Shown: in pieces, positions 46,918 through 56,714 of the stretch
How positions within the stretch are numbered: the first letter of the stretch is position 1
Layout of the letters: every line of letters starts with the position of its first letter
Origin: Ostreococcus mediterraneus
Taxonomy: Eukaryota; Chlorophyta; Mamiellophyceae; Mamiellales; Bathycoccaceae
DNA: 64,000 nucleotides
Direction: 5' to 3'
Assembly (NCBI GenBank): GCA_012295225.1
Contig: WMKK01000007.1
Coordinates: 435,231 to 499,230, forward strand
Notes under the pieces: model-generated
The model's database searches: none
The model's input: the letters and a program-made list of their open reading frames with translations, nothing else
What the model was told of the DNA's origin: nothing
Position numbers and translations under genes: made by a program

Positions 46918-47940
46918 ATGACGCCGCAGGCGAATGGGTCGATCAGCCCGGTGTCGACGCTCATCGTCGACGTCGTCGGGCGCAGGGTGGATGAGCTCGT
47001 GCGCGCGGCGCAGGAGGAGCGACAGCGCGCGGATGCCGATGCCGATGCATCGCTCGCGCCGATCGGGGCGACGGCGATGGAGTTTGACGACGTCCGCCTG
47101 GGCGTGCACACGGTGGTAGATGACACAACTGGAAAGCCCGTACGCGATGCCCTTGATGTGTCGATCGCGGGCGTGCGAGGGGGATTTGATGGGGAGACGA
47201 GCGCGACGGCGGCGCGCGCGCTCGCGGGCGCGTACGGGGACGTTCGACCGACGCCGAATGCGACGTATGATTTGACTTTGCGCGTGCGCGTTGGAGAGAT
47301 TGCAAAGATTGAAGACGCCAGCGCGCGACGTGGGGTGATTGAGGACATTGGTCGGTTGAGGTTGGCGGTGTACGGGTCGAAATTACGCGAGCATTTGCGT
47401 CGACTGGCGGAATCCGGGACAGAGGGGCCGTTGGATTGGGTGCCGCATCGCCCTGGGGAGACGATGTTTATCAAGCCGCAACACGAGCAAGTGACGGTGG
47501 TGTTTCCTATGCGATTTGCAGATGCGCGCGATGCGGTGATTGCGAATACGTTTTTAGCGCAATTCGTCGAGGTGCGACGCGGGCAGAGCGCGTTGAGCAC
47601 GGCGCCGGCGGTGTCTTATCACAAGTCTCCGCCGTTGGAATTAAAAGATGCCCCAGCGGGGACGACGAATGCTTTAAATGCGAACGGTGGGTACGTTTCG
47701 TTTGTGTTCTTTAAACGACACGTGGTGCCAGAGCGTTTAGAAGCGACGGTTTGGAACACAATGACGTTTTACGCATTTGTGTCCTATCACATCAAATACA
47801 GCAAGGCGTATTGGCACAGTCGCATGCGAAGGAAGGTCGACGAATGGTTGATGATTCTCAAGCGTGCGAAGAAAGCCGACCCGAACGCAGCGAAGAAGAT
47901 GACGACGGCGAGTGGGAGGACTTTCGTGCGAACGACGTAG
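46918..47940 (+). CDS. ARPC2: Arp2/3 complex subunit 2 (p34-Arc)
   Basis: The protein has 340 residues. The C-terminal third is unmistakable: NGGYVSFVFFKRHV, FYAFVSYHIKYSKAYWHSRM, RRKVDEWLMILKRAK and the end ASGRTFVRT match p34-Arc closely. The N-terminal half is more diverged, with an Ala/Arg/Asp-rich insertion near residues 35-50. ARPC2 and ARPC4 form the core that holds Arp2 and Arp3 for branched actin assembly. No other Arp2/3 subunit is in the window. TGTAA follows 37 nt after the stop, and the gene is convergent with the enoyl-CoA reductase gene. Confidence 0.92.
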   Translation: MTPQANGSISPVSTLIVDVVGRRVDELVRAAQEERQRADADADASLAPIGATAMEFDDVRLGVHTVVDDTTGKPVRDALDVSIAGVRGGFDGETSATAARALAGAYGDVRPTPNATYDLTLRVRVGEIAKIEDASARRGVIEDIGRLRLAVYGSKLREHLRRLAESGTEGPLDWVPHRPGETMFIKPQHEQVTVVFPMRFADARDAVIANTFLAQFVEVRRGQSALSTAPAVSYHKSPPLELKDAPAGTTNALNANGGYVSFVFFKRHVVPERLEATVWNTMTFYAFVSYHIKYSKAYWHSRMRRKVDEWLMILKRAKKADPNAAKKMTTASGRTFVRTT

Positions 47941-47976
47941 CAGCGCGCGTTGAAGAATTGAAATTCTATATTAAAA

Positions 47977-47981
47977 TGTAA
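47977..47981 (+). terminator. TGTAA 3'-end signal of ARPC2
   Basis: TGTAA starts 37 nt past the ARPC2 stop codon, immediately before the TACCGG repeat. Confidence 0.55.
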
Positions 47982-47985
47982 CATC

Positions 47986-48006
47986 TACCGGTACCGGTAC
48001 CGGTAC
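47986..48006. repeat. TACCGG tandem repeat between convergent genes
   Basis: Three and a half perfect copies of TACCGG make a 21-bp self-complementary run, located between the stop codons of ARPC2 and the enoyl-CoA reductase gene. Confidence 0.9.
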
Positions 48007-48035
48007 GCATATATTCACCATCGCACCAATTGTCA

Positions 48036-48968
48036 TTAGAAGAACGGCGGGAGAAGGATGAACGGACGACGGAACTTGGGCTTGCCATCGGTACCCGGAA
48101 ACAACTTTCTCAATCGCTTGTGCTTGGCGATGGCCCACTGCAGCATTTGCGCGGCGCCGCAGCACATAAATGTGTAGCCCATCGCGCTTTGCGTCGCAAT
48201 GTTGAACCCAAGCCACTGGTAGATTTCCGTGCAATAGTTGGCGCACGTTACATAGTTGAACAAAAAGCCAGAGGGAATGACGTACGCCTTGGAACCATCC
48301 TTACGCAAGTTGGCCAAAATGATGTGGCAACGCAAGTTGCTCAACTGCATCACCGCCGAAAACGCAAAACCAGCAAGCATCTGCGTGCGTCCGACGGGGG
48401 TGTACGCCGGATGATTAATAAAGTACGACATCACCGCCCCAAAAGTCCAGTAGTAGCTGCAGTTACGCATCAAGTTGAAAATCGGCATCGTTGCGTGCGA
48501 AAACGAGTGCACAAAGAACGTCTCCAAAATCCGCTTCACGTAGTGCGCCGTGTGAAAGTACATCGCCAACGTCTGCGCCTCGAGCGGCGCCTTGCCAGCG
48601 TCCTTAAACCCAAGCATCTTTCCGTAAATCGTCTCGCGTGCGAAATAAAACGGCAAGTACGCCAACAGCGGTCCGAGATACTCAAAGAAGAACACCGCCT
48701 TGTACGACACCTGCGGTCCCAAGTCTTTGAACACGATCGTGTCCCCGTCGACGAGCCCGTAATCGCGCAACGCCTTGGCGTCTTCGAGCGCGACGCCGCG
48801 AGGGGCATCCTTCGTCGCCACCGTCGTAAATCGCTGTCTCGTCGGGTAGTACGCACGCTTCATCTCGTGGAAGATCTTCTTCAAGTCTGAAACCTTGGCA
48901 TCGGATGGCAGCACGATGCCTTCGGGGAGGACTGTGCGGCCCGAACGGGAGATCACTTTGAGCTTCAT
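48036..48968 (-). CDS. TECR: Very-long-chain trans-2-enoyl-CoA reductase
   Basis: From MKLKVISRSGRTVLP the protein has 310 residues, the same size as animal TECR and plant ECR/CER10; in-frame sequence upstream is less protein-like. An N-terminal ubiquitin-like domain (about 1-80) is followed by the steroid-5-alpha-reductase-type membrane domain. This carries KRILETFFVHSFSHATMP, SNLRCHIILANLR and the conserved IPSGFLFNYVTCANYCTEI. It catalyses the last step of each elongation cycle of very-long-chain fatty acids in the ER, using NADPH. Together with the desaturase near 24 kb it serves long-chain fatty acid synthesis, although the two genes are not close. Confidence 0.93.
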   Translation of the reverse strand: MKLKVISRSGRTVLPEGIVLPSDAKVSDLKKIFHEMKRAYYPTRQRFTTVATKDAPRGVALEDAKALRDYGLVDGDTIVFKDLGPQVSYKAVFFFEYLGPLLAYLPFYFARETIYGKMLGFKDAGKAPLEAQTLAMYFHTAHYVKRILETFFVHSFSHATMPIFNLMRNCSYYWTFGAVMSYFINHPAYTPVGRTQMLAGFAFSAVMQLSNLRCHIILANLRKDGSKAYVIPSGFLFNYVTCANYCTEIYQWLGFNIATQSAMGYTFMCCGAAQMLQWAIAKHKRLRKLFPGTDGKPKFRRPFILLPPFF

Positions 48969-49221
48969 GTCGCGCGCGAATACAGCTGTGTGCGTGCGTC
49001 CGTGCGTGTGCTTGGCGGGGATTCGCACAAACTTTCGCGGGTCGCACGCGGCGGTGTGAAGGTTGAGTCGAAATTCTCTCAAGCGTGAAAAAGCGACGCA
49101 GCTGCGGACGACGACGCTGTTGGATTTTGAACTCGCGCGGCGGGATGGTGCGATTGAATGATTTCTGATTTTATATAACAAGTCTAGGGCACGCGGTATC
49201 GAATGATGATGTTTCGCGCTT

Positions 49222-50736
49222 CTAGGCGGCGGCGAGGATGTTCTTGCACTGCACGTGCAAAAATGCGAGATTTCCGACGCATTCGCCAAAGAGCTCGCCC
49301 AAGACTTCCGTGACGTCAGGCTGACCTTCTTCGGGGTCCTCCATCTGTGGTGCTTCGCCACCTTTGCCTCGAGCTTTAGTCATCACGAAATCGTTCGCGC
49401 CTATAGCGTAGATGCGCTTCGTGCCGGCGTCCTTGTCGGAGTTGGACACGTACATGGCTTTCAAGCGCCGAATAATGAGCTCCTTGAACGCATCCGCCAC
49501 GGGGCTATTCTCGGGGGCGTTCGAACGTTTGGCGAAAATGAACAAGAGCGCTTCCCATACCCGACGCATTTGTTTCTTGCAAATCTTCAATTTTGACGCC
49601 GCGATGGTATAAATTTCCGCGGTGCACATCAATGCGTTTCGGCGCTCATCCTCCGTCGTCGCGTGCGCCGCTTTCACCGCCGCCTGCTGCACTTTGGTCC
49701 ACAGATCAGGCGTGGTCAAACACGCTTTGACATCGAGCACATCGCGCAATCTTTGCAACTGATCGGTCGGGTCTTCAATCGTCAAATCACGCATGGAACG
49801 ATCGATTGCGAGCTTGCGCACCGCTTCGAGAAGCTGCGCGCCCAAGCCTTGACGCTGATACGGTGGCAACACCACAATCTGACTCAATCTCGCCCGCTCA
49901 GAGTCGGGATAGGCGTAATATCTATACACCGTTGTGTACCCAGCGGTTTCCCACGACCCATCGGCGTGATGCCTCGTCGCCACGAGAAGCGTCCATCTCG
50001 GGTCGTCGTCGACGATTTTACTAAACGCCTCGATGTAAAACACCGCCAACGCCTCCATGGCGTCATGCCACGCTCTCACTTCAGCATTCGTCCACAACTC
50101 GTACGCCGTGAGTTTCGTCACTACGCCATCCTTTTCGCTCGCCGAAATCAACGTCCCCCCTGCACACGGCGTCGACATATCCGCCTCAGCTTTAAACCGT
50201 CCTTCATCCGCGTACATGTGCTCCTCGTACCACTCGCCCAACTGCTCTCGCACCGGATCCGCGGGATTCATCGCACTTTCAATCTTATCCTCGTAATCAA
50301 TCTTCAACAACGCCTTCAACGAACGCTTACACACGTACATGGACATCGACAACCCGGCGTAGCCAAAAATCGACTCATCCTCGCGAAACACTTGGTGCGT
50401 AAACTCGGGCTCAAATCCATCCTCATCCACCCCGCGCGCACCCTTCGCAAACGACTCCACCGCCTTAACATCACACATGTAGAATTTCAACGCCTCTGAC
50501 GCCTCGCACACGTACGATTTCGCCGCTACCACGGGTTTACGCGCCACAATCGGTGCGACAGTCGTCGAGCTGTTGATGATTTTTGAATTCGTCCCACACG
50601 CTGCGCGCGCCTCGGCGCCGCCCGGCGGTGCGCCGAACCCGAAGGACACCGCACCGGCCTCGCCGGCGGGTTCATCGCCGCCGAATCTCGCCGCGAGCTT
50701 CGCGCGCTTCGCCGCAGCTTGCTCGTCGACGGACAT
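49222..50736 (-). CDS. HAT1: Histone acetyltransferase type B catalytic subunit
   Basis: From MSVDEQAAAKRAK the protein has 504 residues; the frame continues upstream but into sequence of the divergent XPB gene. The HAT1 N-terminal domain shows FEPEFTHQVFREDESIFGY and LKIDYEDKIE. The GNAT core has RLSQIVVLPPYQRQGLGAQLL, the acetyl-CoA loop Q-R-Q-G-L-G, followed by DLTIEDPTDQLQRLRD, a HAT1 hallmark. The C-terminal helical part extends about 80 residues beyond animal HAT1 and ends with a Cys-containing ILAAA tail. HAT1 acetylates Lys5 and Lys12 of new histone H4 before chromatin assembly. It is head to head with XPB, with 85 bp between start codons. Confidence 0.93.
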   Translation of the reverse strand: MSVDEQAAAKRAKLAARFGGDEPAGEAGAVSFGFGAPPGGAEARAACGTNSKIINSSTTVAPIVARKPVVAAKSYVCEASEALKFYMCDVKAVESFAKGARGVDEDGFEPEFTHQVFREDESIFGYAGLSMSMYVCKRSLKALLKIDYEDKIESAMNPADPVREQLGEWYEEHMYADEGRFKAEADMSTPCAGGTLISASEKDGVVTKLTAYELWTNAEVRAWHDAMEALAVFYIEAFSKIVDDDPRWTLLVATRHHADGSWETAGYTTVYRYYAYPDSERARLSQIVVLPPYQRQGLGAQLLEAVRKLAIDRSMRDLTIEDPTDQLQRLRDVLDVKACLTTPDLWTKVQQAAVKAAHATTEDERRNALMCTAEIYTIAASKLKICKKQMRRVWEALLFIFAKRSNAPENSPVADAFKELIIRRLKAMYVSNSDKDAGTKRIYAIGANDFVMTKARGKGGEAPQMEDPEEGQPDVTEVLGELFGECVGNLAFLHVQCKNILAAA

Positions 50737-50821
50737 GCGTGTGTCGCGCGTCGTCGAGTGATGGCGTCGGGTGTCCGCGCGCACCGCACTCATCGACGCC
50801 GACGCGCGAGCGCGAGACGAC

Positions 50822-53476
50822 ATGAGCGGTGCGCGACGACGAGGGCGATCGCCAAGCGCGGCGGCTGCCGATGAAGCCGCGGCTCCGGCGCCAAAGGCGG
50901 CGAAGACGGCGCTCAAGTTTACCATGAAGAAGGGCACTGGGGTGGTGAAAACGAAAGCGGTGGACGAGGACGACGGTGGCGACGACGAGGAGGAAGAGTA
51001 CGAGGAGGAGGAGCTGTACGAAGAAGAGGAGGATGAAGAGAAGAAGGAGACGCACAAGTTGAAACTGTCGATTAAGATGAAGATGAAGGCGAAAGGTGGG
51101 ACAAAGGTGAGCTTTTTGGAGGATGAGGAATTAAACGACGACGGCCCGAGCGAGAGTGATAGCGAATTAGAAGATGCGTTATGGGCTGGGGGTGATGGGT
51201 TTGGAGATAATGATTTCAGCGGGCTACAACTTAAGCCCGATCACGCTAATCGGCCGCTGTGGGTGTGCGACGATGGACGCATCTTTCTAGAATCGTTTTC
51301 ACCCGTGTACAAGGCGGCGTATGACTTTTTGATTTCTGTCGCCGAGCCAGTGTGTCGACCGGCAAATATGCACGAGTATGTGTTGACTCCGCACTCTCTA
51401 TACGCTGCGGTTTCGGTTGGTTTAGAAACGGCGACAATTTTATCGGTGTTGGACCGATTGAGCAAGACGCATTTGAGTGAAGAGATTCACGACTTTGTGC
51501 ACGAATGTACAGCCAACTACGGCAAGGTCAAACTCGTTTTACAGCGAAACAAGTTTTATCTTGAATCTAACGACCCAAGTGTGCTCAAGGAGTTGTTAGC
51601 GGACGACGTTGTGCGTGCTGCGCGCGTCGCTGGCTCACAAAACGCTTCGTTCCGCGTAACCAACGCGCTCAAGGAGAAAGGGGCGCAAATGTTAGTTGAT
51701 ATTCCAGACGAAGAAGCCACCGTAGACGTCCCAGCTGATGGACTCGATGCAAAATATCAGCAAGATTTCTTACCAGAATACGATCCCGATCGTCAAATGC
51801 ATAGTTTTGAGATTGAGGCGGCGCAAGTTGAGCACGTCAAGCAACGGTGCTTGCCTGGAAATTTAGGATACCCCACTTTGGAGGAGTATGATTTTAGAAA
51901 CGATACGCGCAATCCAGATTTACCAATTGAACTGAAACCAATGACTAGGATTCGTCCCTATCAGGAAAAGTCACTATCAAAGATGTTTGGTAATGGACGT
52001 GCGAGAAGTGGGATTATCGTCCTGCCATGCGGCGCAGGAAAGAGTCTAACGGGCATCGCCGCCGCCGCGCGCATTCGCAAATCGACGCTGTGTTTGTGCA
52101 CGTCGAGCGTGAGCGTCGACCAGTGGTCGGCTCAGTTCAAGTTGTGGACCAATTTGACGGACACTCACATCGTTCGTTTCACCTCACAAAACAAAGATGA
52201 ATTCCCACCGCCAGACGAGGCATGCGTTTGCGTCACGACTTATAACATGGTGAGCGCCGGTGGGAAGCGAAGCGAAGGGAGTGAGCGCATCTTGGAAGCC
52301 ATTCGATCTCGCGAATGGGGTTGCATGTTATTAGATGAAGTACACGTCGTACCCGCGGCAATGTTCCGCAAGGTGATCGGGATTACAAAAGCGCATTGTA
52401 AACTCGGACTCACCGCGACGCTCGTGCGCGAAGACGACAAGGTGGATCACCTCAACTTTTTGATTGGTCCAAAACTATACGAAGCGAACTGGCTTGATTT
52501 GCAACGCGATGGTCACATCGCCAACGTGCAATGTGTTGAAGTCTGGTGTCCTATGACGGCTGAGTTTTTCCGGAAGTACTGCAATCCCAACTATGCAAAC
52601 AAAAAGCAAGTGTTGTACTGCATGAATCCAAACAAGTTTATGGCGTGTCAATTTTTGATGCAGTTTCACGAGCAGCAGCGCAAGGATAAAGTGATTGTAT
52701 TTAGTGACAACATTTTCGCCCTTCGTGAATACGCTACGGCACTGCGACGTCCGTTGATTTATGGTGATACCTCCCATGCGGAGCGTACGCGTGTCTTGCA
52801 CGCGTTTAAGTACAGCAACGAGATTAACACCATCTTCTTATCCAAAGTTGGCGACAACTCGATTGATATCCCCGAAGCAAATGTGATTATTCAAATTTCG
52901 TCCCACGCGGGTAGTCGTCGACAGGAGGCGCAACGCTTAGGTCGCATTCTACGACCAAAGGCTGCTCAACTCAGCGGTAAGAAGACGAATGCAGACGAAC
53001 ACAACGCCTTCTTCTACTCTCTGGTCTCAACAGATACGGCAGAAATGTACTATAGCACAAAAAGACAGCAGTTTTTGATTCAGCAAGGGTATGCATTCAA
53101 GGTTGTGACCGATTTGATCGGCCCGCAAGACAAGCCGCAGCTCATGTTCTCGACGCAGGAAAAGCAACTCGATTTGCTCGCTAAGGTGCTGAGTGCCGGC
53201 GAAGCCGAGGCGGGAGAGGAAGTACTTCCCGACGACGAAGACGCCATCAAGCACGCACACAAGCCAGCAGGCGCTGCAAGACGTACGCCTGGATCCATGA
53301 TGGCACTATCCGGTGCAGATGGCGCGTACTTAGAATTTGACGCCCAGCGCGGAAAGACAGGCAAACCCGGCTCAAGCGCTTCGTTCAAGAAACCGTCCGG
53401 AGCGCCTCGGAGCATTAAACCCAAGAACTCAATTTTACGAGAACGCGACGCGATGTTGCGTGGCAAGAAACGATAG
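50822..53476 (+). CDS. XPB: XPB/RAD25/ERCC3 DNA helicase of TFIIH
   Basis: From MSGARRRGRSPSA the protein has 884 residues. After a basic and Glu-rich N-terminus comes the XPB damage-recognition region (RPLWVCDDGRIFLESFSP, EYVLTPHSLYAAVSVGL). Then come the helicase motifs: motif I LPCGAGKSLTG (about 403), motif II LLDEVHVVPA (about 507), motif III GLTATLVREDDK, the RED-loop setting, and motif VI RRQEAQRLGRILRPK. LNFLIGPKLYEANWLDL and the C-terminal YSTKRQQFLIQQGYAFKV are also typical. XPB opens DNA at promoters and in nucleotide excision repair as part of TFIIH. All ATPase residues are present. It is convergent with the large unknown gene downstream. Confidence 0.96.
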   Translation: MSGARRRGRSPSAAAADEAAAPAPKAAKTALKFTMKKGTGVVKTKAVDEDDGGDDEEEEYEEEELYEEEEDEEKKETHKLKLSIKMKMKAKGGTKVSFLEDEELNDDGPSESDSELEDALWAGGDGFGDNDFSGLQLKPDHANRPLWVCDDGRIFLESFSPVYKAAYDFLISVAEPVCRPANMHEYVLTPHSLYAAVSVGLETATILSVLDRLSKTHLSEEIHDFVHECTANYGKVKLVLQRNKFYLESNDPSVLKELLADDVVRAARVAGSQNASFRVTNALKEKGAQMLVDIPDEEATVDVPADGLDAKYQQDFLPEYDPDRQMHSFEIEAAQVEHVKQRCLPGNLGYPTLEEYDFRNDTRNPDLPIELKPMTRIRPYQEKSLSKMFGNGRARSGIIVLPCGAGKSLTGIAAAARIRKSTLCLCTSSVSVDQWSAQFKLWTNLTDTHIVRFTSQNKDEFPPPDEACVCVTTYNMVSAGGKRSEGSERILEAIRSREWGCMLLDEVHVVPAAMFRKVIGITKAHCKLGLTATLVREDDKVDHLNFLIGPKLYEANWLDLQRDGHIANVQCVEVWCPMTAEFFRKYCNPNYANKKQVLYCMNPNKFMACQFLMQFHEQQRKDKVIVFSDNIFALREYATALRRPLIYGDTSHAERTRVLHAFKYSNEINTIFLSKVGDNSIDIPEANVIIQISSHAGSRRQEAQRLGRILRPKAAQLSGKKTNADEHNAFFYSLVSTDTAEMYYSTKRQQFLIQQGYAFKVVTDLIGPQDKPQLMFSTQEKQLDLLAKVLSAGEAEAGEEVLPDDEDAIKHAHKPAGAARRTPGSMMALSGADGAYLEFDAQRGKTGKPGSSASFKKPSGAPRSIKPKNSILRERDAMLRGKKR

Positions 53477-53498
53477 ATTTGCACTAGAAATTTAATAA

Positions 53499-53503
53499 TT
53501 ACA
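53499..53503 (-). terminator. TGTAA 3'-end signal of the 1058-residue unknown gene
   Basis: On the minus strand TGTAA lies 34 nt beyond the stop codon, inside the 61-bp convergent gap with XPB. Confidence 0.45.
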
Positions 53504-53537
53504 CATAGCATATACTAGCATATAACATTGAGCCAGC

Positions 53538-56500
53538 TTAGGCTTTGAACGTGCAGAATTCGACAAACGTTGTTTTCTTCTTTTTCCACCAACGCTTCCA
53601 TTGCATTGACTTTGTGATTTTTGGCGGCCTATACACATATTCGGCATCGTGGTCGGTTTCAATGCCTGGAACAGGACCCCTAATAAGATCGAGCTCGCGG
53701 AGACGCGCAAAAAATTGCCGTTTTGCTTCGTTCTGAGTGCACTTACTTTTTCGCGTTGCAATTTGAATAAACGCACTCAATAAAAAGCCATACTTCACGT
53801 CAACAATGAGCTCGATCCTTGGTGGCTCTCCTTTCCAACGGATTTCATCCGTTTCATCCCAGTGAAACTTCTTTATTGCTGTTTTCGTATCCGACTCTCC
53901 ATCCTCCATTTCTGGTTTCACCGCCGCTAAGAACGCAACCATGGCTTTGCGGTTGAATTTACAATTCATCGTGTAACGAATGGACAAGATGCCAGCCGCC
54001 TTGGAGCCGGCGTACTTGATAAGACGATTGAACAAAAATCCAAGGATAGCCCACCAAGCCATGTTGATGATGAACATGACCATCGGGGTCTGAATGTACC
54101 AATCAAAAGCTTTTATAGCCCAATCAATATCCCCAGCGACGCCGAGATACAAACCGTGCACTCGATCGAGAATCGCAAACGCGAGCGAACCAGCCAAGAC
54201 GACTTGCATGATCTCAAGAGAGGTCGACGCACGCTCATTCGCGCGAAAAACTTCTTCAAGATTTTGAGTGTTGTTCGACACCGACTGACTAACCTTGAAC
54301 TCTTTATTTTCGTGAATGACGTCGGCGGCGTTTCGAAGCGCGTTTAGCTCGCCATTTGCGCCTTCAAGGTTCTTACGAATGTCCCTGATGCGTCGCTCTA
54401 AACGCGTCTTGGTGTCAGACATTTGAAGAATCTTTTCTAACCGCGTCACCGCTTCGTCGCTATGTTTCATCTTTGGCTTTTCTTCAGCGGCTGTCAATGA
54501 TTCAAGAAGATAGCTATGAATTTCTCGCATCAAAATAATCTCCGCCGAGACTTCAGACAACAATGTCCGGACTTGCAGTATATTATTCGGATCTGATTCG
54601 TATGTGTCAATCAAGATCTTTATTTTTTGCAACGTATCGACCGTTACAAACATACGACGATACAAAGACTGAATAAACATGTTTCTTGACATCATGGACA
54701 TGTACTGCACAATGAGGTGCTCAAATTTTGCACTGTCTTTGGAGCAAAGAATCATTCCCGTCGAACCCATGACAACCAACTCATCGTCACGTGATAGTTG
54801 GAAGCCAGACTGCACGTCGCCAACAATCTGTCTGATCTCATTTTCCATCGTCTCTCGATCGAGCAACTCATTCGCCGTCGGCACGTCTTCTCGACCTTTT
54901 CTATTAATTCTGCTCATCAAGAAAACATTGTACTTTTCGCGGTTCATGGAGTCTCCCATGTGTGTAAGGTCCAATAACACACGTTGATGGGAAGTGAGTA
55001 AATTTTCGATGACTTCGCTCGAGTCTGACCCAATATCACGCAGCAAACGCGCCAGGTTATCGATAGAAAATCCATTGCCATCTATCTGCTTCATCATACC
55101 CTCCAGCGTCAAACCATAAAGCATGAAGCCTTCCTCGCTCACGTGAATGCCAAAATTTTCAATCTGCACGATACCCGCTTCTTCTTCGTATTGAACTTCA
55201 GCTTCAAAGTTGACGTACGCGGTTTCATCAAAATCTAACACGTTCACGCGGGTCAAACCTTCGGTCTTTCCTTGAAATAGTGGATTTGATGGGTCTTCAT
55301 CCATCACGCTCGTGAAATATCCGCCAGAGACCCGATCAACCGAGCCTAACCTGTCATTCAAACTCAGCACTTGATTCGCGCCCATTGGAATCCACTCTGC
55401 GACGAGAAGTCGCAATCTATCAAAAGTGAGATGCTCATCGAGATCATCTCTAATGGTGTTTTTAGCCTTGAGGAGTGCTGGCGTTTGGTTCTTGTTACTG
55501 TGGCACTCGCGCCCCCAATGTCGCATGCATTTGGGGATAAATGGAGAAGAAACGTACGAAACTTCTTCAATGTCTGTAATATCGCTCTCGCGCTCTGATC
55601 CAGAACCGGATTGAAGATAAAATAACTGATCGTCATCGCTCCATTTGACGACATACAAGTTTCGCGGCGTCGTTTGAATTTTATCTGCGTAAATCACCTC
55701 ATCGATAGCCGCCCTATCGCGTCGACGAAGGTGCGTCTTCAAATGCTGGTAGCCTGCACTCGTGAGCCGAAATGCGGTTGAATTGTTGTAATTCTTTGAA
55801 CTTAACTTCATACCCACCAAGAATCCCACTTCCCGCATATCATCCAAATCATCCACGCCTTCTTGCGAAATGTTCAACCAAACGCGCTTCGAGCCAATAG
55901 TTTCTGCCATGGGCGCGTAATCATAATCCAAAGCTCCAGCGCGAATGCATTCGTAAATTAACACGAGAAGTTGCGTTTTGCGTACCCAAAGTTCACTGTC
56001 GGGGCCCTCCTCTGCAGACAAAGCCGGAAACGCGCCTCGGTTTGCGGAAGAAGTGTAAGTGGAAATCAAGTACAACAATCGCGTGTGATCAACCCCGACG
56101 TCTTCCTGCGCGCCTTCGAATTTTTTTGCAGTCGGTTTGTCGGCTTCGTGTTTTCGCAGCGCGCGCATCACCGCCATCGGATTAAAGTCTCCCCGCTCCG
56201 ACGCGTCTTGAACCGCCTTTTCCATGGTGTGCTCAATCGCCTTCTCCTTCTCCTTCTTCACCTCCATCGCACGCTTAAGCGACTGTTCCATCGTCGATTG
56301 CAATTTCGTATCAATCGCCCTCGAATACTGCTCATACATCGCCATCAAGGCTATCGTCCCGAAATCCATAGTATGTCCCCGCGCATCCGCCGATTTCAAC
56401 AATTCATACTTTGTCACCGCGCGCGCAATCGCCAGCGACGTTCGCAGATGAATCAACAGCCGACGCCAAAGTTTCCTATATCTCGTCCGTGAACTCGCCT

Positions 56501-56714
56501 GAAATCCCGCAAATCGCGCTTTTACCATCTCACTCAGCGCTAAATACCGTCGTCGCGAGCATTCTTCAAACACGTCCCGTTCGATGAACACCACGTCTTC
56601 GCCAGGATACATTCGCAGCATGGTAATCCTCGGTGGAATCATGCCCGACGGTGACGCCGCTGGGCGACGCTCAGGGGCGTATTCGCTCTCAAGCATCATT
56701 GGTGCGTTATCCAT
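53538..56714 (-). CDS. Large uncharacterised protein with coiled coil and C-terminal membrane segments
   Basis: From MDNAPMMLESEYAPER the protein has 1058 residues; the open frame six codons further has only a GTG. No known family was recognised. Residues 60-190 are helical and charged (FAGFQASSRTRYRKLWRRLL, a Lys/Glu-rich coil). The region 200-600 alternates helices and strands and seems globular, with VEIVWSDDDQLFYLQSG-like and VLDFDETAYVNFEAE stretches. Residues about 700-820 are coiled coil (RIRDIRKNLEGANGELNALR). Two or three hydrophobic segments follow (VVLAGSLAFAILDRV, PMVMFIINMAWWAILGFLF). A basic C-terminal domain ends WKRWWKKKKTTF. It is probably anchored in an internal membrane by its C-terminal part. 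The even codon use and long open frame make it a real gene. Confidence 0.78.
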   Translation of the reverse strand: MDNAPMMLESEYAPERRPAASPSGMIPPRITMLRMYPGEDVVFIERDVFEECSRRRYLALSEMVKARFAGFQASSRTRYRKLWRRLLIHLRTSLAIARAVTKYELLKSADARGHTMDFGTIALMAMYEQYSRAIDTKLQSTMEQSLKRAMEVKKEKEKAIEHTMEKAVQDASERGDFNPMAVMRALRKHEADKPTAKKFEGAQEDVGVDHTRLLYLISTYTSSANRGAFPALSAEEGPDSELWVRKTQLLVLIYECIRAGALDYDYAPMAETIGSKRVWLNISQEGVDDLDDMREVGFLVGMKLSSKNYNNSTAFRLTSAGYQHLKTHLRRRDRAAIDEVIYADKIQTTPRNLYVVKWSDDDQLFYLQSGSGSERESDITDIEEVSYVSSPFIPKCMRHWGRECHSNKNQTPALLKAKNTIRDDLDEHLTFDRLRLLVAEWIPMGANQVLSLNDRLGSVDRVSGGYFTSVMDEDPSNPLFQGKTEGLTRVNVLDFDETAYVNFEAEVQYEEEAGIVQIENFGIHVSEEGFMLYGLTLEGMMKQIDGNGFSIDNLARLLRDIGSDSSEVIENLLTSHQRVLLDLTHMGDSMNREKYNVFLMSRINRKGREDVPTANELLDRETMENEIRQIVGDVQSGFQLSRDDELVVMGSTGMILCSKDSAKFEHLIVQYMSMMSRNMFIQSLYRRMFVTVDTLQKIKILIDTYESDPNNILQVRTLLSEVSAEIILMREIHSYLLESLTAAEEKPKMKHSDEAVTRLEKILQMSDTKTRLERRIRDIRKNLEGANGELNALRNAADVIHENKEFKVSQSVSNNTQNLEEVFRANERASTSLEIMQVVLAGSLAFAILDRVHGLYLGVAGDIDWAIKAFDWYIQTPMVMFIINMAWWAILGFLFNRLIKYAGSKAAGILSIRYTMNCKFNRKAMVAFLAAVKPEMEDGESDTKTAIKKFHWDETDEIRWKGEPPRIELIVDVKYGFLLSAFIQIATRKSKCTQNEAKRQFFARLRELDLIRGPVPGIETDHDAEYVYRPPKITKSMQWKRWWKKKKTTFVEFCTFKA

